The translations under genes were made by a program, and so were the position numbers. Shown here piece after piece: positions 1-5,636 of a stretch of DNA of 6,174 nt. Position 1 is the stretch's first letter, and each line of letters begins with the position of its first letter. The notes below the pieces were generated by a model that saw only the letters and a program-made list of their open reading frames with translations, had not been told where the DNA came from and did not search any database. The stretch lies in contig JADFWE010000339.1 in the NCBI GenBank assembly GCA_015222915.1, positions 1 to 6,174 on the forward strand, read 5' to 3'. This stretch comes from Pseudomonadota bacterium. GTDB taxonomy: Bacteria; Pseudomonadota; Gammaproteobacteria; SZUA-229.

Positions 1-2504
1 AGCTCGCTTTCCAGTAGCTGAGTAAATTTGTCAGCGGTTACCGGCCGGCTAAAATAATATCCCTGTACTTCATCGCAGTCGAATGCTTCTAACAGTTCCA
101 GCTGTTCGGCATTTTCTACGCCTTCAGCTATCACCGTGATGCCGAGTTTATGTCCCATCGAAATGATGGCAGAAGTGATCGATTGATCGTCGCTGTTGTC
201 GATGAGGTCATTGACGAAGGAGCGGTCAATTTTCAGGTGGCTTATCTTAAGCTGTTTCAGGTAGGTCAGCGAAGAATAGCCAGTGCCAAAGTCATCGAGC
301 GACAAGGTTATACCGGCGTTATTGAAAGTCCTGAAATTGCCGCTCATCCGGTCAAGATCTTTCATGATCATGCTTTCGGTTATCTCCAGCTCAAGAGATT
401 GAGTGTCCAGCCCAACCTCGTCCAGTGTCTTAATGATCTCCACTGCCAATGTTCTTTTTTCCAGCTGCCTTGCTGAAAGGTTGACGGCGATCCGGAAGTC
501 TTTTGAGTATTGTCTGATCCATTCTTTTGCCTGCTGACAGGCTGTTGCCAGAACCCAGTCACCGATCTCCAGGATGAGCCCGGTCTTTTCTGCGATGGAA
601 ATAAAATCTGACGGGTTGATGAGCCCCTGTTGCGGGTGTTGCCACCTTATCAACGCTTCAGCGCCGATGATTTTCCGCGTTTCTATGTTGATCTTGGGCT
701 GGTAGTAGATGACAAATTCATCATTGTTGATGGCAGATCGCAGGCCCTGTTCGATAAATTTTCGTTTTATGAGTGACTCTTGCATGCCTTCAGTAAAAAA
801 CTGGTAACAGTTTTCACACTTGTCCTGCAGTATATTTCTGGCAGTATGAGCATTCTTGATAAGATCATCAGCCTTGTGACCATCCTGCGGGTACTGGCTT
901 ATACCGATGCTGGCAGTGACATAAGATTCCTGCGGTTCGATCTGGATCGGTTGCCTGAGTTTATCGAGGATGTTCTCAGCTACGTCCTTAACTCCACGAC
1001 AGGTGCTGGCACATTCGATCAGCTGGACAAATTCATCATCATTGAACCGGACCAGTGTATCGTTGCTGCCCAGCTCGTCCTTTAACCGGTCGCTGATATT
1101 TTTTAGTAGCTCGTCACCGTAGCTATAACCGAACATATCATTAATGTCTTTTAGTTCGTTGATGCCGATGAATAGCAGTGCTAATTTCTGACCTCGGGCT
1201 TTTGCTTTTTCGATGGTATCGTGGAGTTTGCCGGTAAAATAGTTTCGGTTGGGCAGGGAGGTGAGCTCATCGTGGAACGCGATGTGTGAGAGCTCTTTGG
1301 AGCGTACATCAATAAAGTTAAACAGTCCCTCAGAGACGATCTCAAAAAAGTCCGGCGCTGGTGTGGTTAATGTTTTCGTCGAAGCAGAAGGTTGAATTGT
1401 ATTGGTTTCCTTCAGTGCGATGATGGTCGAGCTGAAGTTGAGGAAGCGGTGCTGCTTATGGCTGGTATAGAACTCACCGAGCGTGAAAAAACCACAATAG
1501 GGTGCTACGTTGCTGAGAGACTCGATCTCATATTCGACGACGTTCCGTGGCAGGAAGAGTTTACGTCCTTCGCAGTAGTACGACAGTATAACGTCAGGTG
1601 TGCCAATATTGTTGATGATATTCTCTGGCAGGTTGTTTTGCTCGAGTATGGTGCTCGGGTTACCGTAACCGATAAAGACGCTATCACCATTTTCCACGTT
1701 GCCGGAGACGATGAAAGATTCTCCATCGAGGCCAATGATGCCCCGGGCAAACATGAATTCATCACGTTTTATTATCAATGGAAAAGCTGAGCCTATGCCG
1801 GGTAGCGAATCAACGACGCGCTTGCCGAGATAGTGTCTGAACAGGCTGAGGGGGGTCTGTTCGGAGATGCTTTCTACCAGGTTACCACTGGATCGCGTGA
1901 TGGTGAACTGCTGACCTACGGGTTGCCAGCCGAAAGAGTTGTCACGGTAGACTTCCAGCTGATCTGAATTTAAGCTCAGGATCACCGCGCCGTGTGGAAT
2001 AATCTTTGTACCGACGATGATGAAAGTATCAGTAAAAGTCGGTGTGGCTGCAATGCCACCTGCGATAAGTAGATCTTCCCTGTACTCAGAGATGCCATCG
2101 ATGAATTGCTCGCCGTTTATCGAACTTGCATCACAAAAACTGATAAGTAACCGGGTATCTGATCTGACGGTCTGTTCGGCTAAATGATAACCGGTTATTT
2201 TACTGTCTTCCTGGTTCTCGCTATAAGCGAGCTGCAGCGTGGTAGAGGTAAAGCCTAATACAGAGAGGGTTATATAATCGTTGCCACGGATCGTTGCGGT
2301 ATCGATAGTCTCATCGCTTGATGCGCCAATGATGGTGGCATCTGGCAGATATTCAGCAATCTTATCCAGGACTGTCTGCAGGTGTTGAAGATCTTCTGTT
2401 GCTGAAAATACCTGAATAAGTATTTCAGGGTATTGTTTGCTGCTTTCGAAGTCAGCGTTGCGGGGAACTTCACCTGTACCGAGTGAGATAGTATTCACAA
2501 ACAT
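1..2504 (-). CDS. FIST_N-FIST_C-GGDEF-EAL protein, probable c-di-GMP phosphodiesterase (3' end cut off by window)
   Basis: Translating the minus strand from the ATG at 2504-2502 gives 834 uninterrupted codons to the window edge. Residues about 25-215 fit FIST_N and 220-365 FIST_C, a cytoplasmic sensory module thought to bind small ligands. No membrane segment is visible. A GGDEF domain follows (about 405-570). Its signature is NDDEF (488-492), the first metal-binding Asp is replaced by Gly447, and the inhibitory RxxD site reads GSND. The guanine-contact residues Asn455 and Asp464 remain. The EAL domain (from about 580) keeps E616-A-L, Asn675, Glu710, Asp737-Asp738 (in DDFGTGYSSL), Lys758, Glu794 and Gln814, the set expected for c-di-GMP hydrolysis. 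I infer an active phosphodiesterase with a GGDEF domain that may bind GTP but not cyclise it. Only the last few residues should be missing. An in-frame TAA at 2540-2538 and no upstream ATG support this start; the ribosome site is weak (GGA at 2516-2514). Confidence 0.93.
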   Translation of the reverse strand, partial: MFVNTISLGTGEVPRNADFESSKQYPEILIQVFSATEDLQHLQTVLDKIAEYLPDATIIGASSDETIDTATIRGNDYITLSVLGFTSTTLQLAYSENQEDSKITGYHLAEQTVRSDTRLLISFCDASSINGEQFIDGISEYREDLLIAGGIAATPTFTDTFIIVGTKIIPHGAVILSLNSDQLEVYRDNSFGWQPVGQQFTITRSSGNLVESISEQTPLSLFRHYLGKRVVDSLPGIGSAFPLIIKRDEFMFARGIIGLDGESFIVSGNVENGDSVFIGYGNPSTILEQNNLPENIINNIGTPDVILSYYCEGRKLFLPRNVVEYEIESLSNVAPYCGFFTLGEFYTSHKQHRFLNFSSTIIALKETNTIQPSASTKTLTTPAPDFFEIVSEGLFNFIDVRSKELSHIAFHDELTSLPNRNYFTGKLHDTIEKAKARGQKLALLFIGINELKDINDMFGYSYGDELLKNISDRLKDELGSNDTLVRFNDDEFVQLIECASTCRGVKDVAENILDKLRQPIQIEPQESYVTASIGISQYPQDGHKADDLIKNAHTARNILQDKCENCYQFFTEGMQESLIKRKFIEQGLRSAINNDEFVIYYQPKINIETRKIIGAEALIRWQHPQQGLINPSDFISIAEKTGLILEIGDWVLATACQQAKEWIRQYSKDFRIAVNLSARQLEKRTLAVEIIKTLDEVGLDTQSLELEITESMIMKDLDRMSGNFRTFNNAGITLSLDDFGTGYSSLTYLKQLKISHLKIDRSFVNDLIDNSDDQSITSAIISMGHKLGITVIAEGVENAEQLELLEAFDCDEVQGYYFSRPVTADKFTQLLESE

Positions 2505-2517
2505 CGTATGTAATCCG

Positions 2518-2537
2518 TTTACATTAATGAACGTAAA
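2518..2537. repeat. Imperfect 20-bp dyad between hflD and the FIST gene, possible operator
   Basis: TTTACATTAATGAACGTAAA pairs with its own reverse complement at 8 of 10 positions, with perfect TTTAC/GTAAA outer arms. It lies just downstream of the TAGAAT -10 candidate, across the expected transcription start and 14 bp before the FIST gene start codon. The symmetry is visible in the sequence; a regulator binding there is inference. AT-rich DNA yields such dyads by chance fairly often. Confidence 0.35.
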
Positions 2538-2539
2538 TT

Positions 2540-2568
2540 ATTCTAGCATAAGAAACCTTATGTGGATT
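2540..2568 (-). promoter_or_regulatory. Candidate extended -10 promoter for the FIST-GGDEF-EAL gene
   Basis: On the minus strand the motif TGC-TAGAAT (2548-2540) matches an extended -10 element, five of six bases of TATAAT plus the upstream TG. The hexamer 17 bp further upstream (AATCCA, 2568-2563) is a poor -35, which is tolerable with an extended -10. The predicted start near 2533 would leave a leader of about 30 nt before the ATG. Confidence 0.4.
2547..2562. repeat. Perfect 6-bp inverted repeat inside the candidate promoter spacer
   Basis: CATAAG (2547-2552) and CTTATG (2557-2562) are perfect inverted arms around the 4-base loop AAAC. The element fills the spacer between the -10 and -35 of the TAGAAT promoter, the classic position for a repressor or activator site. 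For a transcript started at the upstream TATAAT it would instead lie in the leader or at its start. Its function is inferred from position only. Confidence 0.4.
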
Positions 2569-2573
2569 TGATG

Positions 2574-2603
2574 ATTATATGAAGATATGGCAGGAATCTT
2601 TAA
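2574..2603 (-). promoter_or_regulatory. Second candidate promoter in the hflD-FIST gap
   Basis: A perfect TATAAT reads on the minus strand at 2579-2574. With an 18-bp spacer the -35 would be TTAAAG (2603-2598), matching three of six consensus bases. It lies within 45 bp after the hflD stop codon. No terminator hairpin with a T run is visible after hflD, so read-through from the upstream genes is also possible. Confidence 0.35.
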
Positions 2604-2616
2604 GCAGTAGGTGGGG

Positions 2617-3237
2617 TCACACTCTGGCGAGTATCCTGTCGCATTCGTCGATATAGGCACTTCGCCCGAACAGAAACTGCCAGCGCGAACCGCCGCACTG
2701 TCGCCACAATACCGCTGAGCGGATACCGGCCAGCAGTAATGACCTTACCTTGCTGGCATTGTTTTCACTACTGAGATAAGGCTGTTCACCGCTGACGATG
2801 ATCTTCGGCCCGAGCGTGCTGATGGTGTCTTTATACAGTTCGCCCAACTTGGCAAAGGTGTTCTCATGGCCCAGTGAAAAGAATTCGAACTTGGACTCTA
2901 TCCTGTTCAGTCTCTGGCTGAGTTCCTCCAGAACGGCCGGGCTCGCGCTTAACTTTTTCTCCAGCATGATCAGCGAGATAACATATTTTGTTATTTCGAT
3001 ATCACGGCTTGATCTGTCCGTAAGGTGCTGCTGCAGGACTTTAACACCGTGCTGGACATCTGCGACACTGCCATAAACTTCTTCGACCGTATTGGCGTCA
3101 AAGCGAAACAGGGTCTCGATGCAGGTTTCGACATGCGCGCTGTTCACCTTGCCGGTATTGGCAATCTGCTTGACCAGAGAGGCCGCCTGATAGATGCCGG
3201 CAAGTGCCAGTGTCTGGTCGTATTTACTATGAGTCAT
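2617..3237 (-). CDS. hflD: High frequency lysogenization protein HflD homologue (DUF489)
   Basis: The 206-residue product is close in length to E. coli HflD (213 residues) and aligns with it throughout. Shared landmarks are LALAGI (10-15) at the N-terminus, the helical segment around SLIMLEKKLS (88-97), the TLGP motif (141-144) and the C-terminal block LLAGIRSAVLWRQCGG (168-183). In E. coli HflD is a helical protein peripheral to the inner membrane that binds phage lambda CII and affects lysogenization; its normal cellular role is not settled. No membrane-spanning helix or catalytic motif is visible here. It follows mnmA as in E. coli, separated by a 39-bp gap that is mostly heptamer repeat. 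The ribosome site is weak (a TAAG about 6 nt before the ATG). In E. coli purB follows; here a FIST-GGDEF-EAL gene does. Confidence 0.95.
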   Translation of the reverse strand: MTHSKYDQTLALAGIYQAASLVKQIANTGKVNSAHVETCIETLFRFDANTVEEVYGSVADVQHGVKVLQQHLTDRSSRDIEITKYVISLIMLEKKLSASPAVLEELSQRLNRIESKFEFFSLGHENTFAKLGELYKDTISTLGPKIIVSGEQPYLSSENNASKVRSLLLAGIRSAVLWRQCGGSRWQFLFGRSAYIDECDRILARV

Positions 3238-3254
3238 CAGCTTATGCTTATAAA

Positions 3255-3292
3255 ATTATTCATTATTCATTATTCATTATTCGTTATTCATT
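3255..3292. repeat. Tandem heptamer array (ATTATTC, five units) between mnmA and hflD
   Basis: On the plus strand the unit ATTATTC occurs at 3255, 3262, 3269 and 3276, with a fifth unit starting at 3283 that carries G for the first A. A partial ATT ends the array. On the coding strand the unit gives TAA and TGA, and because 7 is not a multiple of 3 the array places stop codons in all three frames. The last residues of MnmA (NNE) and its TAA stop are encoded by the array's mnmA-proximal part. Similar short heptamer arrays occur in many bacteria; whether this one recurs in this genome cannot be told here. Confidence 0.85.
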
Positions 3293-4368
3293 GCTTCTAT
3301 CACGCCGCCGCCAAGACAGACCTCGCCTTCATAGAAAACGATCGACTGCCCGGGCGTTATCGCACGTTGTGGCTCATCGAATACCACTTTGTATCTCAGC
3401 CCGTCATTTTTTATCAGGGTACATTGCTGGTCACTTTGACGGTAGCGGATCTTTGCGCTCAGATGTCTGTTTTCCGGTTCCTGTTCAGCGATCCAGTTGA
3501 TGTCACCGGTTTCCAGTACATTGTTAAACATCGCCGGGTGATTATGCCCCTGTGCTACTTTTAATATGTTATTGATCAAGTCCTTTTCAACCACGTACCA
3601 TGGTTCTTCATCGCTGTCTTTTAGACCGCCGATACCCAGACCTTTTCGCTGACCGAGCGTGTAGTACATCAGCCCGTTATGGCTACCGACGACGTCGCCA
3701 TCTACGTTACGTATCTCACCTGGTCTGGCCGGTAGATATTGCTCCAGGAAGGTGTTAAAGCGTCGCTCACCGATAAAGCAGATACCCGTGCTGTCTTTTT
3801 TATCGTGGGTTATCAGGTCATTGTCTTTCGCCATCTGCCTGATAACCGGTTTGTCGTATTCGCCGATGGGGAACAGGGCGTGTGACAGCTGGTACTGATT
3901 TAAGGCGTGCAGGAAGTAACTCTGATCCTTGTTGCTGTCACTGCCGCGCAACAGTAGTGTTTTTGAACCGGAAGACATGCCGATGCGTGCGTAATGTCCG
4001 GTTGCTATCTTTTCCGCCCCCAGCGTTTGTGCGTGTTCTAAAAAGGCTTTGAACTTTATCTCTTTATTGCACAGGATATCAGGGTTCGGTGTGCGCCCGG
4101 CGCTGTATTCATCGAGGAAATGTTTGAAAACCCGGTCCCAGTATTCACTGGAGAAATTGATGGTATGTAACTTTATACCGAGGGTATCACAGATGGCGGT
4201 AGCGTCGTTCAGATCAACAGCAGCAGCGCAGTATTCATCGTCATCATCTTCTTCCCAGTTTTTCATGAACAGGCCTTCGACATCATAACCCTGTTCGATC
4301 AGCAGCAGGGCTGCGACCGAGGAGTCTACACCGCCTGACATTCCGACTATGATCTTCTGTTTTGACAT
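3277..4368 (-). CDS. mnmA: tRNA-specific 2-thiouridylase MnmA
   Basis: The 363-residue product matches E. coli MnmA (368 residues) from end to end. This cytoplasmic enzyme activates U34 of the Lys, Glu and Gln tRNAs by adenylation, then adds sulfur passed along the IscS-Tus relay, giving the 2-thio part of mnm5s2U. The N-terminal PP-loop for ATP is SGGVDSS (11-17). The catalytic cysteines are Cys100 in [13 protein letters not shown] and Cys197 in [13 protein letters not shown]. Further family blocks are [11 protein letters not shown] (32-42), DSNKDQSYF (144-152), [13 protein letters not shown] (236-248) and the C-terminal [11 protein letters not shown] (348-358). The terminus is shorter than in E. 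coli and its last residues come from a heptamer repeat. It starts 12 bp after the nudJ stop without a recognisable Shine-Dalgarno, so translational coupling is likely. Confidence 0.98.
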   Translation of the reverse strand: MSKQKIIVGMSGGVDSSVAALLLIEQGYDVEGLFMKNWEEDDDDEYCAAAVDLNDATAICDTLGIKLHTINFSSEYWDRVFKHFLDEYSAGRTPNPDILCNKEIKFKAFLEHAQTLGAEKIATGHYARIGMSSGSKTLLLRGSDSNKDQSYFLHALNQYQLSHALFPIGEYDKPVIRQMAKDNDLITHDKKDSTGICFIGERRFNTFLEQYLPARPGEIRNVDGDVVGSHNGLMYYTLGQRKGLGIGGLKDSDEEPWYVVEKDLINNILKVAQGHNHPAMFNNVLETGDINWIAEQEPENRHLSAKIRYRQSDQQCTLIKNDGLRYKVVFDEPQRAITPGQSIVFYEGEVCLGGGVIEAMNNE

Positions 4369-4375
4369 GAGTGGC

Positions 4376-4390
4376 CGTACTCAGGGTACG
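4376..4390 (-). other. Short hairpin over the nudJ stop codon, just upstream of mnmA
   Basis: CGTAC (4376-4380) and GTACG (4386-4390) are perfect 5-bp inverted arms around a 5-base loop that contains the nudJ TGA. In the mRNA the stem ends 7 nt before the mnmA ATG, where a Shine-Dalgarno would normally lie. A ribosome terminating nudJ would melt it, so it could couple mnmA translation to nudJ. The stem is short and the role is inferred. Confidence 0.35.
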
Positions 4391-4827
4391 TTGATCAGCA
4401 TATCCAGCGGATAACGTTTACCGGCGAGATAGTCATCGATACAGTTGATCACCATCGGGCTGCGCAGGATCAGCGAATCGGCGAGCAGCTCCTCGCGTGT
4501 CTTCCATACAGCAGCGATGATGCCGTCATCAAGCGCCTGTCCGGCATCGTGGTTCCTACAGCTGCCACAGACCGCGAAACGGAGGAATGTTTCACCGTTC
4601 TCAGGGTGTTTCCACAGGTAGATGCCGGTCACGGCTTCCGGGACAAACTGCCAGGCAGATTCTTCCTGTGTTTCGCGGATGACTGCATCGATCAGGCCTT
4701 CATCAGGATCCAGGTGGCCCGCCGGCTGATTGAACACGTGTTCGCCATCGACCAGTTCTTCGACCATAAGAAATTTGTTATCGCGTTCGATTATTGCAGC
4801 GACGGTGGCGTGAGGTTTCCAGACCAT
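4381..4827 (-). CDS. nudJ: NudJ-like Nudix hydrolase (phosphatase)
   Basis: The 148-residue protein resembles E. coli NudJ (153 residues), which hydrolyses thiamin pyrophosphate and its HMP-PP precursor as well as some nucleoside di- and triphosphates. The Nudix box starts at Gly37 (GHLDPDE) with Glu43, then RETQEE (51-56); Glu52, Glu55 and Glu56 are the expected metal ligands. The usual Gly near the end of the box is Ala58 (ESAW instead of ETGW). Family features on either side are WKPHATVA (3-10), NQPAGHL (33-39), FLRF (81-84), LRSP (111-114) near the C-terminus and KRYPLDML (137-144). It lies between the DUF2062 gene (38-bp gap) and mnmA (12-bp gap), in E. coli order relative to mnmA. No Shine-Dalgarno is visible before the ATG at 4827-4825. 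Substrate is inferred from homology. Confidence 0.92.
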   Translation of the reverse strand: MVWKPHATVAAIIERDNKFLMVEELVDGEHVFNQPAGHLDPDEGLIDAVIRETQEESAWQFVPEAVTGIYLWKHPENGETFLRFAVCGSCRNHDAGQALDDGIIAAVWKTREELLADSLILRSPMVINCIDDYLAGKRYPLDMLINVP

Positions 4828-4865
4828 TATTTTTATTGAATAGTTAGGGGGAAAGAATCAGGAGG

Positions 4866-5381
4866 TTATTTGTTAAAATTTCGTTTCGTTGAACGGCGCT
4901 TGAGTACCATATAACGCCACAGGTTCTGTATGCCGAAATACCCGATCAGACTGCTGATCGATGCCACGGTGAAGCAGCCTACAAGAAATGGCTTCCAGCT
5001 CATTGATAATTCGTTGAGCAGCCAATCGAAGGTGAGTTCGAAACTGAAATCTGTTGCCGGTTCACCGATGATCCAGGTGCCGACCAGGTAGGCAAAATAG
5101 AACATCGGCGTAATCGTTACCGGATTCGTGATCCATACCAGTGCGACCGAGATAGGCAGATTGGTGCCGACCAGTATAGCGGTGCCTGCTGCCAGCGCCA
5201 TCTGGAAGGGGACAGGCATCCAGGCAAAAAACAGGCCGACGGCAAATGCACCGGCAACAGAGCGCCGGTTCAGGTGCCACAGGTTCGGATCGTGCAGCCA
5301 GTCACCGAATATCTGAAGCGATTTATTTTCTTTGATCGTCTGAGGTGATGGCAGAAATCGTTTGAAAAACTTGCGCGGCAT
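4866..5381 (-). CDS. DUF2062 domain inner-membrane protein
   Basis: The 171-residue product is a DUF2062 family member of unknown function. A basic N-terminal stretch (PRKFFKRF, 2-9) precedes a domain with hydrophobic segments at about 42-82, 91-106 and 131-150, so it should sit in the inner membrane. Family hallmarks are FFAWMPVPFQM (51-61), GTNLPISVALVWITNP (72-87) and the TNPVT loop followed by P-M-F-Y. The C-terminus is strongly basic (KRRSTKR, 161-167). DUF2062 genes are often next to comEC in Gammaproteobacteria, as here, but this gene is divergent from comEC and appears to lead the nudJ-mnmA-hflD group. The ATG at 5381-5379 has no Shine-Dalgarno upstream, but starting here keeps the conserved basic N-terminus typical of the family. 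Confidence 0.9.
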   Translation of the reverse strand: MPRKFFKRFLPSPQTIKENKSLQIFGDWLHDPNLWHLNRRSVAGAFAVGLFFAWMPVPFQMALAAGTAILVGTNLPISVALVWITNPVTITPMFYFAYLVGTWIIGEPATDFSFELTFDWLLNELSMSWKPFLVGCFTVASISSLIGYFGIQNLWRYMVLKRRSTKRNFNK

Positions 5382-5459
5382 GGTTAGTTTTTGTGAAATT
5401 CAGATTGTTGATGGGAAAGCAGCGAATAAAGTAAAGGTAGCAGGCGCTGTCATGTACGC

Positions 5460-5465
5460 ATTATA
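5460..5465 (-). promoter_or_regulatory. Candidate -10 box for the DUF2062-nudJ-mnmA-hflD transcript
   Basis: A perfect TATAAT reads on the minus strand at 5465-5460, inside the divergent gap. No good -35 is visible at 16-18 bp spacing. Transcription would start near 5453, giving a leader of about 72 nt before the DUF2062 ATG. The four genes downstream are spaced by 38, 12 and 39 bp with no terminator between them, consistent with one operon. Confidence 0.4.
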
Positions 5466-5505
5466 ACCTTTTACTTATTTGCTTGCTTTGTCTGAAGCAT
5501 TGTTG

Positions 5506-5523
5506 ATGCAAATATTTTTGCAT
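5506..5523. repeat. Perfect 7-bp inverted repeat in the DUF2062-comEC gap, possible operator
   Basis: ATGCAAA (5506-5512) and TTTGCAT (5517-5523) are perfect inverted arms around TATT. The element sits in the middle of the divergent intergenic region, about 40 bp upstream of the minus-strand TATAAT and upstream of the comEC promoter candidates. A shared regulator of the two divergent units is a plausible but unproven reading. Confidence 0.45.
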
Positions 5524-5548
5524 ACGGCCATCGCTTATAAATCACCTG

Positions 5549-5576
5549 TTGTTAATATCTTTCCTGAGTGTAATAT
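5549..5576 (+). promoter_or_regulatory. Weak candidate promoter for comEC
   Basis: TTGTTA (5549-5554) and TAATAT (5571-5576) are separated by 16 bp and each match four of six consensus bases. A start near 5583 would give a leader of about 54 nt. A TATAAA at 5536-5541 is an alternative -10 but has no acceptable -35. Confidence 0.3.
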
Positions 5577-5586
5577 TCAGCTCAGG
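5563..5586. repeat. Inverted repeat CCTGAG-N12-CTCAGG upstream of comEC
   Basis: Perfect 6-bp arms at 5563-5568 and 5581-5586 flank 12 bases. The downstream half can also pair differently (CTGA at 5564-5567 with TCAG at 5577-5580). It overlaps the -10 of the comEC promoter candidate, or would form a leader hairpin if transcription starts at the TATAAA upstream. There is no T run after it, so it is not a typical terminator. Confidence 0.35.
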
Positions 5587-5622
5587 ACCTTTGATTAGTT
5601 AGAGGTGCCCTTTAAGGTTAAC

Positions 5623-5627
5623 AGGAG
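5623..5627 (+). promoter_or_regulatory. Ribosome binding site of comEC
   Basis: AGGAG stands 9 nt before the ATG at 5637, a near-ideal Shine-Dalgarno. It fixes the comEC start in preference to the in-frame ATG at 5655. It is the only strong Shine-Dalgarno among the six genes in the window. Confidence 0.8.
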
Positions 5628-5636
5628 TTGTTTTAA

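Noticed and set aside
150..1790. Plus-strand open frames of 101-132 codons (150-476, 780-1085, 1392-1790)
   Set aside because: They lie opposite the FIST-GGDEF-EAL gene, whose minus-strand frame is continuous and full of family motifs. The plus-strand translations show no domain pattern.
2575..2619. Possible terminator after hflD
   Set aside because: No GC-rich stem followed by a T run is present on the minus strand after the hflD stop. Only promoter-like sequence is seen.
2505..3237. hflD and the FIST gene as a phage or mobile island
   Set aside because: HflD interacts with lambda CII in E. coli but is a chromosomal core gene. No integrase, transposase, att-like direct repeat or tRNA is visible.
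3255..3292. CRISPR-like array
   Set aside because: The units are 7 bp and directly contiguous with no spacers, so this is a simple tandem repeat.
2798..3564. Plus-strand open frames across hflD and the end of mnmA (2798-3076, 3025-3564, 3204-3500)
   Set aside because: They overlap well-supported minus-strand hflD and mnmA and pass through the heptamer array, where they read as low-complexity Ile/His/Tyr/Ser repeats.
4549..4839. Plus-strand 96-codon frame opposite nudJ
   Set aside because: It is antisense to a complete Nudix box and shows no recognisable family features.
4861..4865. GGAGG on the plus strand, a perfect Shine-Dalgarno string
   Set aside because: No start codon follows at usable spacing and the region is the 3' end of the minus-strand DUF2062 gene. 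It is a coincidence of the CCTCC on the coding strand.
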